This document shows, in pieces, positions 24,323-33,882 of a stretch of DNA of 33,882 bases. The first letter of the stretch is position 1. The number at the start of each line of letters is the position of its first letter. Both the position numbers and the translations under genes were made by a program. The notes beneath the pieces are model-generated. The model saw only the letters and a list, made by a program, of their open reading frames with translations, was not told the DNA's origin and did no database searches. This DNA comes from Candidatus Muproteobacteria bacterium RIFCSPHIGHO2_12_FULL_60_33 (GTDB taxonomy: Bacteria > Pseudomonadota > Gammaproteobacteria > Acidiferrobacterales > Sulfurifustaceae), in assembly GCA_001785195.1 (NCBI GenBank), contig MFTB01000019.1, positions 1 through 33,882 on the forward strand, read 5' to 3'.

Positions 24323-25483
24323 TCAGGAAATCCTTTGAACCTTGCCGCCCGGACAACTCGACACGAGTCCGTTCAACTCCATTTGCAAGAGCATGGAGGA
24401 AACGGCATCCGCCGTCAATCCGCTGCGCTCGATCAACGCATCCACAGTGACCGGATCGTGACCGATTTGTTGCAACAGCGCCGTCATCGACACGTCGAGT
24501 GCCGGCGCGGGTAGCGCGTTATCCGGTGCGACGCGGCGCGCCACGCTCGCAAGCGGGCCCAGCTCCTCGATAATGTCCTGCGCCGTCTCCACGAGTTTCG
24601 CGCCCTGGCGGATGAGCGCGTGACAACCGCGCGCCTGCGGCGCGTGGATCGAGCCAGGAATGGCGAACACCTCGCGTCCCTGTTCGGCGGCGAGCCGCGC
24701 GGTGATGAGCGAACCGCTCTGAAGCGCCGCCTCCACTACCAGCGTGCCCAGCGAAAGGCCGCTGATGATGCGGTTGCGTATGGGAAAATTCTCCGGCAGC
24801 GGCGGCGTGCCCAGCGCAAATTCGGACACGAGCACGCCGTGTTTGACGATCTCGTGCGCCAGTTCGCGATGCCGCGCCGGATACACGCGATCCAGCCCGG
24901 TACCCGCCACGGCGATGGTCATCCCGCCGGCCGCGAGCGCGCCGCGATGCGCGGCGCCGTCCACGCCCAGCGCCAGACCACTGGTGACGGTGAGCCCAGC
25001 GCCGGCCAGGCTTTTGGCGAAGGCCTGCGCATTTTCCCGGCCCATGGGGCTCGGATTGCGGCTGCCCACGATGGCGAGTTGCGGACTCGACAGGGCCCGC
25101 CGGTTGCCGATGAGAGAAAGCACCACCGGCGGGTCGGCGATTTCACGCAGCAGCGGGGGATAGTCGGGATCAGTCCAGACCAGCAGATGGTGGCCGGGTT
25201 GGTCCAGCCAGTCGAACTCGGATTGAAAGCTTTCCGCGTCGGGACCGTCGAGAAGGGCGTTGATGGCCTCGCTCTTTCCCGCCAGCAGCTTGTCGAGCTG
25301 GCCGCGGCCGGCGGAAAAAATATTTTCGATCGACCCGAAGTGCTCCAGCAGTTCCCGCTGCGTGCGCGTGCCCACGCCGGGCAGGCGGCGCAGCGTGAAC
25401 CACATCGCCAGGGAAGTGCGGGATAAATGTCGCCCTACTTCGTTCGTCTGGACATAAGAGTTGGGAGGTGGCGCGCCGACCAT
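24323..25483 (-). CDS. dprA: DNA-protecting protein DprA (Smf)
   Basis: This binds incoming single-stranded DNA during transformation and loads RecA. It has a Rossmann-like domain with IVGSRNPSPMGRENAQAFAKSL and TSGLALGVDGAAHRGAL, then GLSLGTLVVEAALQSGSLITA. A C-terminal winged helix follows (VTVDALIERSGLTADAVSSMLLQMELNGLV). The N-terminal helix-hairpin motif LRRLPGVGTRTQRELLEHFGS is present. The only good ATG for a full-length protein (25483) lies in the loop of a GC palindrome, and the next 20 residues (VGAPPPNSYVQTNEVGR...) look like translated repeat DNA, with no close ribosome site. The native start may therefore have been replaced or differ; M27 (MWFTLRRLPGVG) would be minimal. Confidence 0.92.
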   Translation of the reverse strand: MVGAPPPNSYVQTNEVGRHLSRTSLAMWFTLRRLPGVGTRTQRELLEHFGSIENIFSAGRGQLDKLLAGKSEAINALLDGPDAESFQSEFDWLDQPGHHLLVWTDPDYPPLLREIADPPVVLSLIGNRRALSSPQLAIVGSRNPSPMGRENAQAFAKSLAGAGLTVTSGLALGVDGAAHRGALAAGGMTIAVAGTGLDRVYPARHRELAHEIVKHGVLVSEFALGTPPLPENFPIRNRIISGLSLGTLVVEAALQSGSLITARLAAEQGREVFAIPGSIHAPQARGCHALIRQGAKLVETAQDIIEELGPLASVARRVAPDNALPAPALDVSMTALLQQIGHDPVTVDALIERSGLTADAVSSMLLQMELNGLVSSCPGGKVQRIS

Positions 25484-25490
25484 GGCGCGC
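25432..25490 (-). repeat. Repeat-like DNA at the dprA start codon
   Basis: GCGCGCC (25471-25477) and GGCGCGC (25484-25490) are perfect seven-base arms around a six-base loop that contains the dprA ATG, the same layout as the type A hairpin in sucB. Next to it, CCCTACTTCGTTCGTC (25433-25448) resembles the type C repeat with two four-base gaps. The similarity is partial. Confidence 0.5.
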
Positions 25491-25517
25491 AGTCTACTCC
25501 AGGACGGAGGGATTACG

Positions 25518-26639
25518 TCAGGGCGTGATAACCGCGTCCAGCAGGTGCACCGGGCGGGTGGCCGTCATCACGAGCCCATAGCTCATTTTTTCGTAGGTAC
25601 GGAAAATGAGCAGCAGCCCGGATTCCTCGTCCGGCAGCTTGTAACGCTCGCGCGTCAGCGGGTCCTTGTGGGTGCCGACATGGCGCATGATGCGCAGCAC
25701 GTTGCCTTCCTCGATGCCTTCGCGCGCGCCGAGCGAGATGCCGACCACGGTTTGCGGACCGATCTCGGCCACGGCGTTCAGGGCCGAGACGATTCTTCCC
25801 TGCACCTGGGTCTTGGGCGCATGCGGATAGTAATAGGGCAGTGAGGCCTTTTTCGGGGCTGTCAGCAAACGGTCGGTCGGGATGATTTCCTGCTTGACCG
25901 CGGTCACCACGAGCTTGCTCGGGTCGCCCGTCTCGAGACGTTTCGCGTCGCCCAGATACAAGGCCTCGTAGGCCAGCAACTCGCCGGTATCGGGATGACG
26001 GATAGGCTTGCCCGGGCGGAAAATCTGGTAGTACTCCGCAGCGTCGTCCTGCAGGCCACGGGCGTAGAACTGGCTGCTGTCGCCGAGTGCGATGCGGTCA
26101 TCGAGCCCGGTGGTGATATAACCGGCCTGCTCGAGTTCATTTTCCTCCACCGCCAGCGGCCGCGTCAGAAACGGAACGATGGCGTTCGGGGGAATGGTGG
26201 GAATGGCCGCTTCGAGCGGTTCGCTGCGCGCTTGCGGGGAGAGTTTCACCGTACGGTCATCGACGCGCCGTTCCCCCACGGGCGCATCGGGTGCCTTGGC
26301 GGCCTCGGGCAACGAAGGCAAGCCCGACGCCTTGTCCTTGCGCTCCACGGTCAACACCGGCTTGCCATCCACCATGCGCAGCACCACCACGTCGCCGGGA
26401 TAAATCAGATGCGGATTTTTGATCTGGTCGTTGATCTTCCAGATCTTCGGCCAGTGCCAGGGGCTCTTGAGAAACCGGGTGGAGACGTCCCACAAGGTGT
26501 CGCCCTTGACCACGGTATAACGTTCGGGGTGATCGGGCTTGAGCTGAACCTCGTCCGCCCGCACCTGAACGGGAGCAGCCAGGAGCAGCGCAGTAATAAG
26601 AAGGAAAAAGCGGGTTCCCCGTAGAGGCTTAGGCGACAT
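25518..26639 (-). CDS. Exported LysM-domain protein
   Basis: This has about 373 residues with a signal peptide (RFFLLITALLLAAPVQVRA, cleavage before DEVQ). One LysM peptidoglycan-binding domain follows directly (YTVVKGDTLWDVSTRFLKSP...LIYPGDVVVLRM, about 38-90). The long remainder (EIIPTDRLLTAPK, GRIVSALNAVAEIGPQTVVGISLGAREGIEEGNVLRI) is conserved in gammaproteobacterial proteins encoded divergently from def. Its role is unknown beyond presumed cell-wall association. The start at 26639 was chosen because it gives a standard signal peptide; longer frames add an unlikely leader. The dprA gene follows by 34 bases, suggesting one transcript LysM-dprA-smg. Confidence 0.9.
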   Translation of the reverse strand: MSPKPLRGTRFFLLITALLLAAPVQVRADEVQLKPDHPERYTVVKGDTLWDVSTRFLKSPWHWPKIWKINDQIKNPHLIYPGDVVVLRMVDGKPVLTVERKDKASGLPSLPEAAKAPDAPVGERRVDDRTVKLSPQARSEPLEAAIPTIPPNAIVPFLTRPLAVEENELEQAGYITTGLDDRIALGDSSQFYARGLQDDAAEYYQIFRPGKPIRHPDTGELLAYEALYLGDAKRLETGDPSKLVVTAVKQEIIPTDRLLTAPKKASLPYYYPHAPKTQVQGRIVSALNAVAEIGPQTVVGISLGAREGIEEGNVLRIMRHVGTHKDPLTRERYKLPDEESGLLLIFRTYEKMSYGLVMTATRPVHLLDAVITP

Positions 26640-26673
26640 TCGTCCACATTCCGTGTAATCTGATGACGTTTTG

Positions 26674-26703
26674 AGTGTAGTCCATGCTTGGGCGCAACGC
26701 CAA
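26674..26703 (-). promoter_or_regulatory. Possible promoter for the LysM gene
   Basis: On the minus strand TTGGCG (26703-26698) and TACACT (26679-26674) are separated by 18 bases; each matches the sigma-70 consensus at four of six positions. The leader would be about 30 bases. Support is modest. Confidence 0.35.
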
Positions 26704-26726
26704 GACTCCCAAAAGGCCAAATTTTG

Positions 26727-26756
26727 TTGTTATTCAGTGGTATCCGGACTGATAAT
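26727..26756 (+). promoter_or_regulatory. Possible promoter for def
   Basis: TTGTTA (26727-26732) and GATAAT (26751-26756) are separated by 18 bases; the -10 matches five of six positions. The leader would be about 43 bases. A perfect TTGACA at 26765-26770 is an alternative -35, but its -10 (TATCTG, 26788) would start transcription almost at the ATG. Confidence 0.35.
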
Positions 26757-26805
26757 AATCCTGTTTGACATGCAGTAAATCAGGCCCTATCTGATCTAAA
26801 AAACC

Positions 26806-27309
26806 ATGACCATACGCCGCATCCTGCACTATCCCGACCCACGCCTGCGGCGCCAAGCGAACCCGGTCCCGGAAGTCACTGACGACATTCGCCGGCTGGT
26901 GGATGACATGGCCGAGACCATGTACGACGCACCGGGCATCGGCCTCGCGGCCATCCAGGTCAATGAGCCGTGGCGCCTTATTGTTATTGATATCTCGCAG
27001 ACGCGCGATCGGTTGCAGGTGTTCATCAACCCGGAAATCCTTTCCCGGGAAGGCGAGCAGGAACTCGAGGAAGGCTGTCTGTCCGTACCCGGCATCTACG
27101 AACCGGTCGCGCGCGCCCACAGCATCCGGGCGCGCGCGTTGAACCGCGATGGCCAGGCGTTCGAGATCGAGGCCGAGCATTTGCTCGCCTCCTGCATCCA
27201 GCACGAAATCGATCACCTCGACGGCAAGGTCTTCGTCGATTATCTCTCGCGCCTGAAACAGTCGCGTATCCGCAAGAAATTGGAAAAGCAGCAACAGTTA
27301 GCAATGTAA
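26806..27309 (+). CDS. def: Peptide deformylase
   Basis: This removes the N-formyl group from nascent proteins. It has 167 residues, the usual length. All three metal/catalytic motifs are visible: [17 protein letters not shown] (metal-binding Cys) and HEIDHLDG (two metal-binding His and the catalytic Glu). It begins [15 protein letters not shown], typical of the gammaproteobacterial enzyme. No clear ribosome site precedes the ATG. It is the first gene of def-fmt-rsmB, with a 117-base repeat-filled gap before fmt, and is divergent from the LysM gene. Confidence 0.97.
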   Translation: MTIRRILHYPDPRLRRQANPVPEVTDDIRRLVDDMAETMYDAPGIGLAAIQVNEPWRLIVIDISQTRDRLQVFINPEILSREGEQELEEGCLSVPGIYEPVARAHSIRARALNRDGQAFEIEAEHLLASCIQHEIDHLDGKVFVDYLSRLKQSRIRKKLEKQQQLAM

Positions 27310-27310
27310 T

Positions 27311-27413
27311 TTACAGGATTCACAGGATTTTTCAGGATTAACAGGATAAAACCAAAAATGAAAATTCTAATTCATAATCCTGTAAATCCTGCTTAATCCT
27401 GTTAATCCTGTCT
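27311..27413. repeat. Inverted repeat of ACAGGATT-type units between def and fmt
   Basis: The left arm (27311-27347) has four ACAGGATT-like units spaced about ten bases apart. The right arm (27374-27412) has their inverse (AATCCTGT units). The same unit family forms the outer arm of the structure at 18985-19184. It lies within a presumed operon, so it would be transcribed as a long hairpin between def and fmt. Confidence 0.8.
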
Positions 27414-27426
27414 ATTTTTTCATCTC

Positions 27427-28377
27427 ATGAATTTGATCTTCGCTGGCACGCCGCAATTTGCGGTTCCCGCGCTCGAGGCGCTGCTGCGCGCCGGCCACAC
27501 GGTTCGCGCCGTGTACACCCAGCCGGACCGCCCCGCCGGCCGCGGGCGCAAACTCGCCACCAGTCCGGTGAAGCAGTGCGCGCAAACCCATGGCATTGAA
27601 ATCCGCCAGCCGGAGAAAATCTCCGGTGAGGAAAAAATTCTTCGCGATGATGCGCCGGAGGCGATGATTGTCATCGCCTATGGCCTGTTGTTGCCGCCCG
27701 CCGTGCTCGCCAGTCCCCGTCATGGCTGTATCAATGTGCACGCCTCGCTGCTGCCGCGCTGGCGCGGGCCCGCGCCCATCCCGCGCGCGATCGAGGCCGG
27801 CGATACGGTGACCGGCGTCAGCATCATGCAGATGGAGGCCGGCCTCGACACCGGGCCGGTGCTGGCAGAAGCTCGAACACCCGTTCATGAAACCGACACG
27901 GCGCAGACACTGCACGATCGTCTGGCGCAGCTCGGCGCGGAGACGCTGATTGCCACGCTCGAACGTTTGGCGCGTGGCGCCATCACTCCACAATCGCAAG
28001 ACCCATCAGGCGCCTGCTATGCCAGAAAATTGCGCAAGGAGGAATCGCCCCTCGACTGGACCCAGCCCGCCATGGTGTTGCATCGCAAGATACGCGCGCT
28101 TAATCCGTGGCCGGTGGCGAGCACCACCTGGCGTGGGAAAACCCTGCGGCTGTGGGAGGTGGGGCCGCTGGAGGCGCGCCGCGCCGCAGGCGCGCCGGGC
28201 GCGATCGTGCAGGCCGATACCGCCGGTATTCGCGTGCAGACCGGCGATGGCGTGCTGACGCTCACGCGCCTGCAGGCAGAGGGCGGGAAAATCCTGGCGG
28301 CCGGTGATTTTCTGAATGGCCATAAACTGGCGGCCGGCGACCGGCTGGGCGATGAAGCAAGCACCCCAAGCCGCTAA
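27427..28377 (+). CDS. fmt: Methionyl-tRNA formyltransferase
   Basis: This formylates initiator Met-tRNA using 10-formyltetrahydrofolate. It has 316 residues, the family's normal length. It begins NLIFAGTPQFAVPALEALL. The folate-binding and catalytic region INVHASLLPRWRGPAPIPRAI is intact, followed by TGVSIMQMEAGLDTGPVL. The C-terminal tRNA-binding OB-like domain follows (LRLWEVGPLEARRAAGAPG...). It is paired with def as in most bacteria, but separated by a repeat. Its last 26 bases overlap the rsmB start in another frame, indicating coupling. Confidence 0.97.
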   Translation: MNLIFAGTPQFAVPALEALLRAGHTVRAVYTQPDRPAGRGRKLATSPVKQCAQTHGIEIRQPEKISGEEKILRDDAPEAMIVIAYGLLLPPAVLASPRHGCINVHASLLPRWRGPAPIPRAIEAGDTVTGVSIMQMEAGLDTGPVLAEARTPVHETDTAQTLHDRLAQLGAETLIATLERLARGAITPQSQDPSGACYARKLRKEESPLDWTQPAMVLHRKIRALNPWPVASTTWRGKTLRLWEVGPLEARRAAGAPGAIVQADTAGIRVQTGDGVLTLTRLQAEGGKILAAGDFLNGHKLAAGDRLGDEASTPSR

Positions 28378-29695
28378 GCGCGCTGGCACGCGGATCAATC
28401 CGCGTGCGCTGGCGGCGCAGGTGGTGGATGAGGTCGTTGTGCGCGCGCGCTATCTCGATGCGGCATTGACCGAAACACTCGCTGCCCTGCCACGCGCACA
28501 GGCGCGCGATGCCGCGCTGGTCCAGGAAATGAGCTACGGCACCTTGCGCTGGTTCGACCAGCTCGCCGCCATCGCCGCGTTGTTTCTGGACAAGCCGCTC
28601 AAGACCAAAGATCAGGATGTTTACGCGCTGCTGCTGGTCGGACTGTACCAGCTGCGGTACATGCGCGTGGCCAGACACGCCGCGGTGAAGGAAACGGTGG
28701 AGGCCACGGCCGCGCTGAAAAAACCCTGGGCAAAAAATCTGCTCAATGCCTGTCTGCGCGCCTCGCTGCGCGAGGAGGCGCGCGCGCAGGCGGCAATCAC
28801 CGCGAGCCCTGAGGCGGCCTTCAGTCACCCGGCGTGGCTGCTGGAGGAAATCAAACACCACTGGCCCGGGAACTGGGCGGCAATTTTGGTGGCCAACAAC
28901 GAGCGCCCGCCGCTGGCGCTGCGCGTCAATCGACTGCATCAATCGCGCGATCAGTATCTGGCGCGCCTGGCCCAGGCCGGCATCGCGGCCAGCGTGCATG
29001 CCTGCAGCGAAACCGCCGTGGTGCTGGACACACCCGTGGCCGTGAGTGAACTGCCCGGTTTCGCCGAAGGCGATGTCTCGGTGCAGGATGCGGCGGCGCA
29101 ACTCGCCGCGACGCTGCTCGACGCTCAACCCGGTGAACGCGTGCTCGACGCCTGTGCCGCGCCGGGCGGCAAGACCGGACACCTGCTCGAACATTCCGCG
29201 CTGGCCGAGCTGGTGGCGCTCGACCGGGAGCCGGCGCGGGTGAAATTGATAGAGGAGAATCTGACGCGGCTGGGCCTGTCGGCCAAGACCGTCATCGGCG
29301 ATGCCGCGAATCCAGCGCCGTGGTGGGACGGACGTCCGTTCGACCGGATACTCGCCGACGCGCCCTGTTCCGCCACCGGCGTGATTCGCCGCCATCCGGA
29401 CATCAAGATCCGCCGCCGGCCCGAGGATCTGCCGCGGCTGGTCGCCACGCAGGAACGCATTCTCGACGGCCTGTGGCCCTTGCTCAAACCCGGAGGTAAG
29501 CTTCTGTACGCAACCTGCTCGATCCTTCCGGTCGAAAACGAAAATCAGATGGCGGCCTTCCGGCGGCGTCATCCCGACGCCGCCGAGGATGTCCTGCCCA
29601 TGAGCGCGGGGCGGGCGCGGGCCATGGGAAGACAGATTCTGCCGGGCGAGGCCGGCATGGATGGATTTTATTATGCGAGACTCCGCAAGAATTAA
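28352..29695 (+). CDS. rsmB: 16S rRNA m5C967 methyltransferase RsmB
   Basis: This methylates C967 of 16S rRNA with SAM. The N-terminal NusB-like RNA-binding domain (PRALAAQVVDEVV...AVKETVEATAAL) is followed by the methyltransferase domain: SAM motif LDACAAPGGKTGHLLE, DAPCSATGVIRRHPDIK with one catalytic Cys, and YATCSILPVENENQM with the second. It has 447 residues. The ATG at 28352 was preferred over an earlier in-frame start because the family begins shortly before the NusB-like domain; it overlaps fmt by 26 bases. It overlaps the next gene by 23 bases. Confidence 0.95.
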   Translation: MKQAPQAAKRAGTRINPRALAAQVVDEVVVRARYLDAALTETLAALPRAQARDAALVQEMSYGTLRWFDQLAAIAALFLDKPLKTKDQDVYALLLVGLYQLRYMRVARHAAVKETVEATAALKKPWAKNLLNACLRASLREEARAQAAITASPEAAFSHPAWLLEEIKHHWPGNWAAILVANNERPPLALRVNRLHQSRDQYLARLAQAGIAASVHACSETAVVLDTPVAVSELPGFAEGDVSVQDAAAQLAATLLDAQPGERVLDACAAPGGKTGHLLEHSALAELVALDREPARVKLIEENLTRLGLSAKTVIGDAANPAPWWDGRPFDRILADAPCSATGVIRRHPDIKIRRRPEDLPRLVATQERILDGLWPLLKPGGKLLYATCSILPVENENQMAAFRRRHPDAAEDVLPMSAGRARAMGRQILPGEAGMDGFYYARLRKN

Positions 29696-30245
29696 CCGGC
29701 GCCGCTGGGCCGCGGCCGTGCTCGCGCTGGCCTGCTTCGGCGACGCCAGCGCCGACTTCAAGGTGACCGACGTGCAGCCGAAGTTCGTCGAACAGTCGCT
29801 GGTGCTCACCGGCAATCTTGAGCTGGGGTTGAACGCGAAAGTGGAAGAGGCGCTGTCCAAGGGCATCCCGCTCGAGGTCAATATCGATGTGCATCTGCTC
29901 CGGGAGCGCCGCTTCCTGTGGGACCGCAAGATCGCCTCCTGGACGCTGCACCGCCGCATTCAGTATCACGCGCTGTCCGGCCAGTATCTGGTCAGCACCG
30001 CGGAACCCGAATCTGAAACGGGCGAAAGCCTGCTGACGTTGCAAGAGGCGCTGAAACAACTGGGCTCGCTCAACGGCGTCACGCTGACACTGGAAGAGCC
30101 CGTGACACCGGACGCCGTCCATTCCGTGGACGTGCGCGTGAGTCTCGACATCGAGGCCCTGCCCACGCCCCTGCGGCCGCTGGCCTACACCTCGTTTACC
30201 TGGCATCTCAACAGCGGATGGAGCACGTGGAAAGTCACGCCCTGA
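29673..30245 (+). CDS. DUF4390 domain protein, exported
   Basis: This has about 190 residues with a signal peptide (RRRWAAAVLALACFGDASA before DFKV). The body is beta-rich, with DIHVHLLRERRFLWDRKIASW-like features (LEVNIDVHLL, LHRRIQYHALSGQYLV) characteristic of DUF4390. This family is regularly encoded between rsmB and an NtrY-like kinase in beta- and gammaproteobacteria. Its molecular role is not established; the conserved position suggests a periplasmic partner or sensor accessory for the kinase (inference). The start at 29673 gives a proper signal peptide, with GGAT about eight bases upstream; 29661 is an alternative. It overlaps rsmB by 23 bases and the kinase gene by 28. Confidence 0.9.
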   Translation: MRDSARINRRRWAAAVLALACFGDASADFKVTDVQPKFVEQSLVLTGNLELGLNAKVEEALSKGIPLEVNIDVHLLRERRFLWDRKIASWTLHRRIQYHALSGQYLVSTAEPESETGESLLTLQEALKQLGSLNGVTLTLEEPVTPDAVHSVDVRVSLDIEALPTPLRPLAYTSFTWHLNSGWSTWKVTP

Positions 30246-32559
30246 ACCGCACCGTCACCCGTTACGTCACCGGCGTCACGCCGCTGGCGGTGCTGTCGGT
30301 GCTGCTGATCGCCGCCTTCATCATGATGAACGCGGCGGCCCAGAACTCGGCGCTGTTCGGGCGGATGTATTCGGTCCTGCTGCTGGTCAACATCCTCGGC
30401 GTGGTGCTGCTGATCGCGTTGATCCTGCTCAACCTGTTTCATTTCGCGGAGCAGTACCGCGCGCGCGTCGTCGGCACGCGGCTGACCCTGCGGCTGCTGG
30501 TGATGTTCGTGGTGCTGGCGGTGGTGCCGGTCTCGGTGGTGTTCTACTTTTCCATCCAGGCGCTCAATCGCGGCATCGACAACTGGTTCGACGTGCGCAT
30601 CGAGCGCGCGCTCGACGACGCGCTGCTGCTCGGGCGCACCGCGCTCGACGCGCAGCGGCAGGACCTGGTGAAAAACGCCCAGGAGATTGCCGTGGAACTG
30701 GAAACCCTGCCGGTGCGGCAGAAAAGCGGCGCGCTGCGTTCGGAGCTGTCGATGCTGAACGCGCTGCGCGAACAGTACAACATCACCGAGCTGACGCTGT
30801 TCACCCAGGACCGCCAGATTCTCGCCTCCAGCAGCGAAGCCAATCTCGAGGCCGGCACGCTGGTGCCGGAGCGGCCGAGCGACGCCGTGATGGTTCAGGT
30901 GCGCCAGGGGCTGACCTATGCCAACCTCGACGCCATCAGCAAATCCGGCCTGCGGCTGCGCGTGGTGGTGCCGGTGCAGGCGCGCAACGTCAGCGCGCCG
31001 CTGCGCGTGCTGCAAGTGCTGCAGGCGCTGCCGCCGCGTTACGCCAAGCTGGGCGAGTCGGTGCAGTCGGCCTTCGCCGAATACGAGAAGCTCGTGTACC
31101 TGCGCGGGCCGCTCAAATTCGGTTTCACGCTGACACTGTCGCTGATCGCGCTGCTGACGCTGCTGATCGCGGTGTGGGCGGCGATCTTCTTCGCGCGCCG
31201 GCTGGCCACGCCCATCCGCGAGCTGGCCGAAGCCACGCACGCGGTGGCGCAAGGCGATTACCAGAAGCAGATTCCCGTCACCAGCCACGACGAGATCGGC
31301 ATCCTGGTCGAATCCTTCAACGACATGACGCGCCGCATCCACCGCGCGCAGCTGCAATCCAAGCGCAGCCAGCAGGAGGCCGAAATCCAGCGCGCCTATC
31401 TCGAAACCGTACTGGGCCACCTTTCCTCCGGCGTGCTGACCTTCAACCAGCGCCTGCTGCTGCGCACGCACAACCCGGCGGCGGGCCAGATACTTGGCAC
31501 CGACCTGCGCGCCGGCGAGCGCAAGCCGCTGGGTTGGCTCTCAGAAAAATACCCGGAACTTCAGCCGCTGATTGAAGCCGTGGAACAGGCCGCGACGGCG
31601 GGGCAGGACGAATGGCAGGTCCAGATCCAATTGTCGATCAACAATCATCGCCGCACCCTGATGCTGCGCGGAACCTCGCTGCCCTCCTGGCGCGAAAAGC
31701 GCGGCGGTTACGTCGTGGTGTTCGACGACATCACCACGCTCATCCAGGCGCAACGCGACGCCGCCTGGGGCGAGGTAGCGCGGCGCATGGCGCACGAGAT
31801 CAAGAACCCGCTCACGCCCATCCAGCTCTCCGCCGAACGCATCCGTCACAAGTACCTGCGTCAGGTGCCGGAGGAAGAACGTGACGCGCTCGAGCGCGCC
31901 ACGCGCACGATCATTGAGCAAGTCGATTCGCTCAAGTCCATGGTTAACGATTTCTCCGAATACGCGCGCTCGGCCCAGATGCATTCGCGCCCGGTGGATG
32001 TGAACGATCTCATCCGTGACGTGATCGAGCTCTACAAAAACACGCGCAGCACCGCTAAGGGCGTAGTGCCACTGCACGGCGCCAGTAAAGCCGGCAAGGG
32101 CAAGGCGTCTCGCGCCATCACGACCAGGCTCGATCTCGATACCGACCTGCCCCGCATCGTGGCCGACCCCGGCCGGCTGCGCCAGGTGCTGCACAACCTG
32201 CTGCTCAACGCGCGCGACGCGCTCGCCGCCACGCCCAAACCGGTGATCCATATCGGCACGCGCATGGTGGGGCAGGATAATCACCGTTTTGTTGAAATGA
32301 CGGTGCAGGACAACGGCCCGGGATTCCCGGAGGCATTACTGGCGCACCTGTACGAACCCTATGTCACCCACAAGGAAAAAGGCACCGGGCTCGGGCTCGC
32401 CATCGTCAAGCGCATCGTCGAGGAACACGGCGGCACCATCCGCGCCTATAACCTGAAGGAAGGCGGCGCCTGTGTCATCATCCGTCTTCCGGTCAACGCG
32501 GCGACGGGGTCGGCTGAATCAGCGGCGGTTTCCAAATCGGCGCGGGGAGAAAAGAAGGC

Positions 32560-32563
<4 letters not shown>
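30218..32563 (+). CDS. ntrY: NtrY-type membrane sensor histidine kinase
   Basis: This has 781 residues. There are three N-terminal membrane helices (about 19-40, 50-72 and 87-110), a periplasmic or extracytoplasmic segment, and a fourth helix near 305-325. HAMP follows, then a PAS-like domain (HLSSGVLTFNQRLLLRTHNPAAGQILG), and HisKA with phosphoacceptor H526 in MAHEIKNPLTPIQLSAERI. The ATPase domain has LHNLLLNARDAL, DNGPGFP and GTGLGLAIVKRI. It resembles NtrY, which controls nitrogen, redox or envelope responses in other proteobacteria; the signal here is unknown. About 22 basic residues (AKGVVPLHGASKAGKGKAS...) extend the start of the ATPase domain. It overlaps ntrX as ATGA, so they are coupled. 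Confidence 0.93.

Positions 32564-33882
<1,319 letters not shown>

Noticed and set aside
28173-28196. Two GGCGCGCC palindromes in fmt as another type A insertion.
   Set aside because: No AGGGAY loop or matching flanks, and Fmt is the normal 316 residues; simple GC-rich codons explain it.

Overview
The window is a GC-rich chromosomal stretch from a gammaproteobacterium. The evidence is the conserved topA / smg / dprA / LysM block divergent from def-fmt-rsmB, a DUF4390 gene with an NtrYX-type two-component system behind it, a sucA-sucB-lpd operon, and mpl, dsbA, rnd and mltA of gammaproteobacterial type. I cannot name the species. The style (many c-di-GMP proteins, a TSUP anion transporter, abundant small dispersed repeats) fits environmental lineages such as Acidiferrobacterales or Chromatiales, but that is a guess. 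No tRNA, rRNA, CRISPR array, transposase gene or phage gene was seen.

Layout. Positions 1-7043 hold three tandem plus-strand GGDEF-EAL genes: a 5'-truncated one, an MHYT-PAS-GGDEF-EAL protein with a methionine-rich loop and a degenerate EAL site, and a Cache-HAMP-PAS-GGDEF-EAL protein with its own promoter. Positions 7072-13284 (minus) hold sucA-sucB-lpd-DUF3147, the 2-oxoglutarate dehydrogenase genes plus a small membrane protein translationally coupled to lpd. Positions 13455-16795 (minus) hold dsbA, mpl, a membrane protein and a lipoprotein. Then come rnd and an unknown membrane-anchored protein (plus), mltA (minus), a TSUP transporter (plus), and topA-smg-dprA-LysM (minus). From 26806 to the end (plus) is def-fmt-rsmB-DUF4390-ntrY-ntrX, with the last four junctions overlapping.

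The most notable feature is a set of short dispersed repeats inserted in frame inside essential or conserved genes. A 48-nt hairpin element (arms around an AGGGAT loop) lies once in lpd and once in sucB. A third copy in sucB is expanded by 42 nt and flanked by near-identical 10-nt direct repeats. The expansion holds a 35-nt segment that recurs at 33/35 identity behind rnd. A second 52-nt element lies in mpl and, in opposite orientation, in mltA; both copies share an identical 16-nt core. The dprA start codon sits in the loop of a related hairpin. This resembles in principle the protein-coding palindromic elements described in Rickettsia (RPE), but it is seen here in a gammaproteobacterium and with no sequence relation claimed.

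A separate class of intergenic repeats, made of tandem 10-12 bp units arranged as inverted repeats, fills the gaps lpd/sucB, around 16.2 kb, 18959-19184, 21201-21298 and 27310-27426. At 18985-19184 three such families are nested concentrically between convergent genes.
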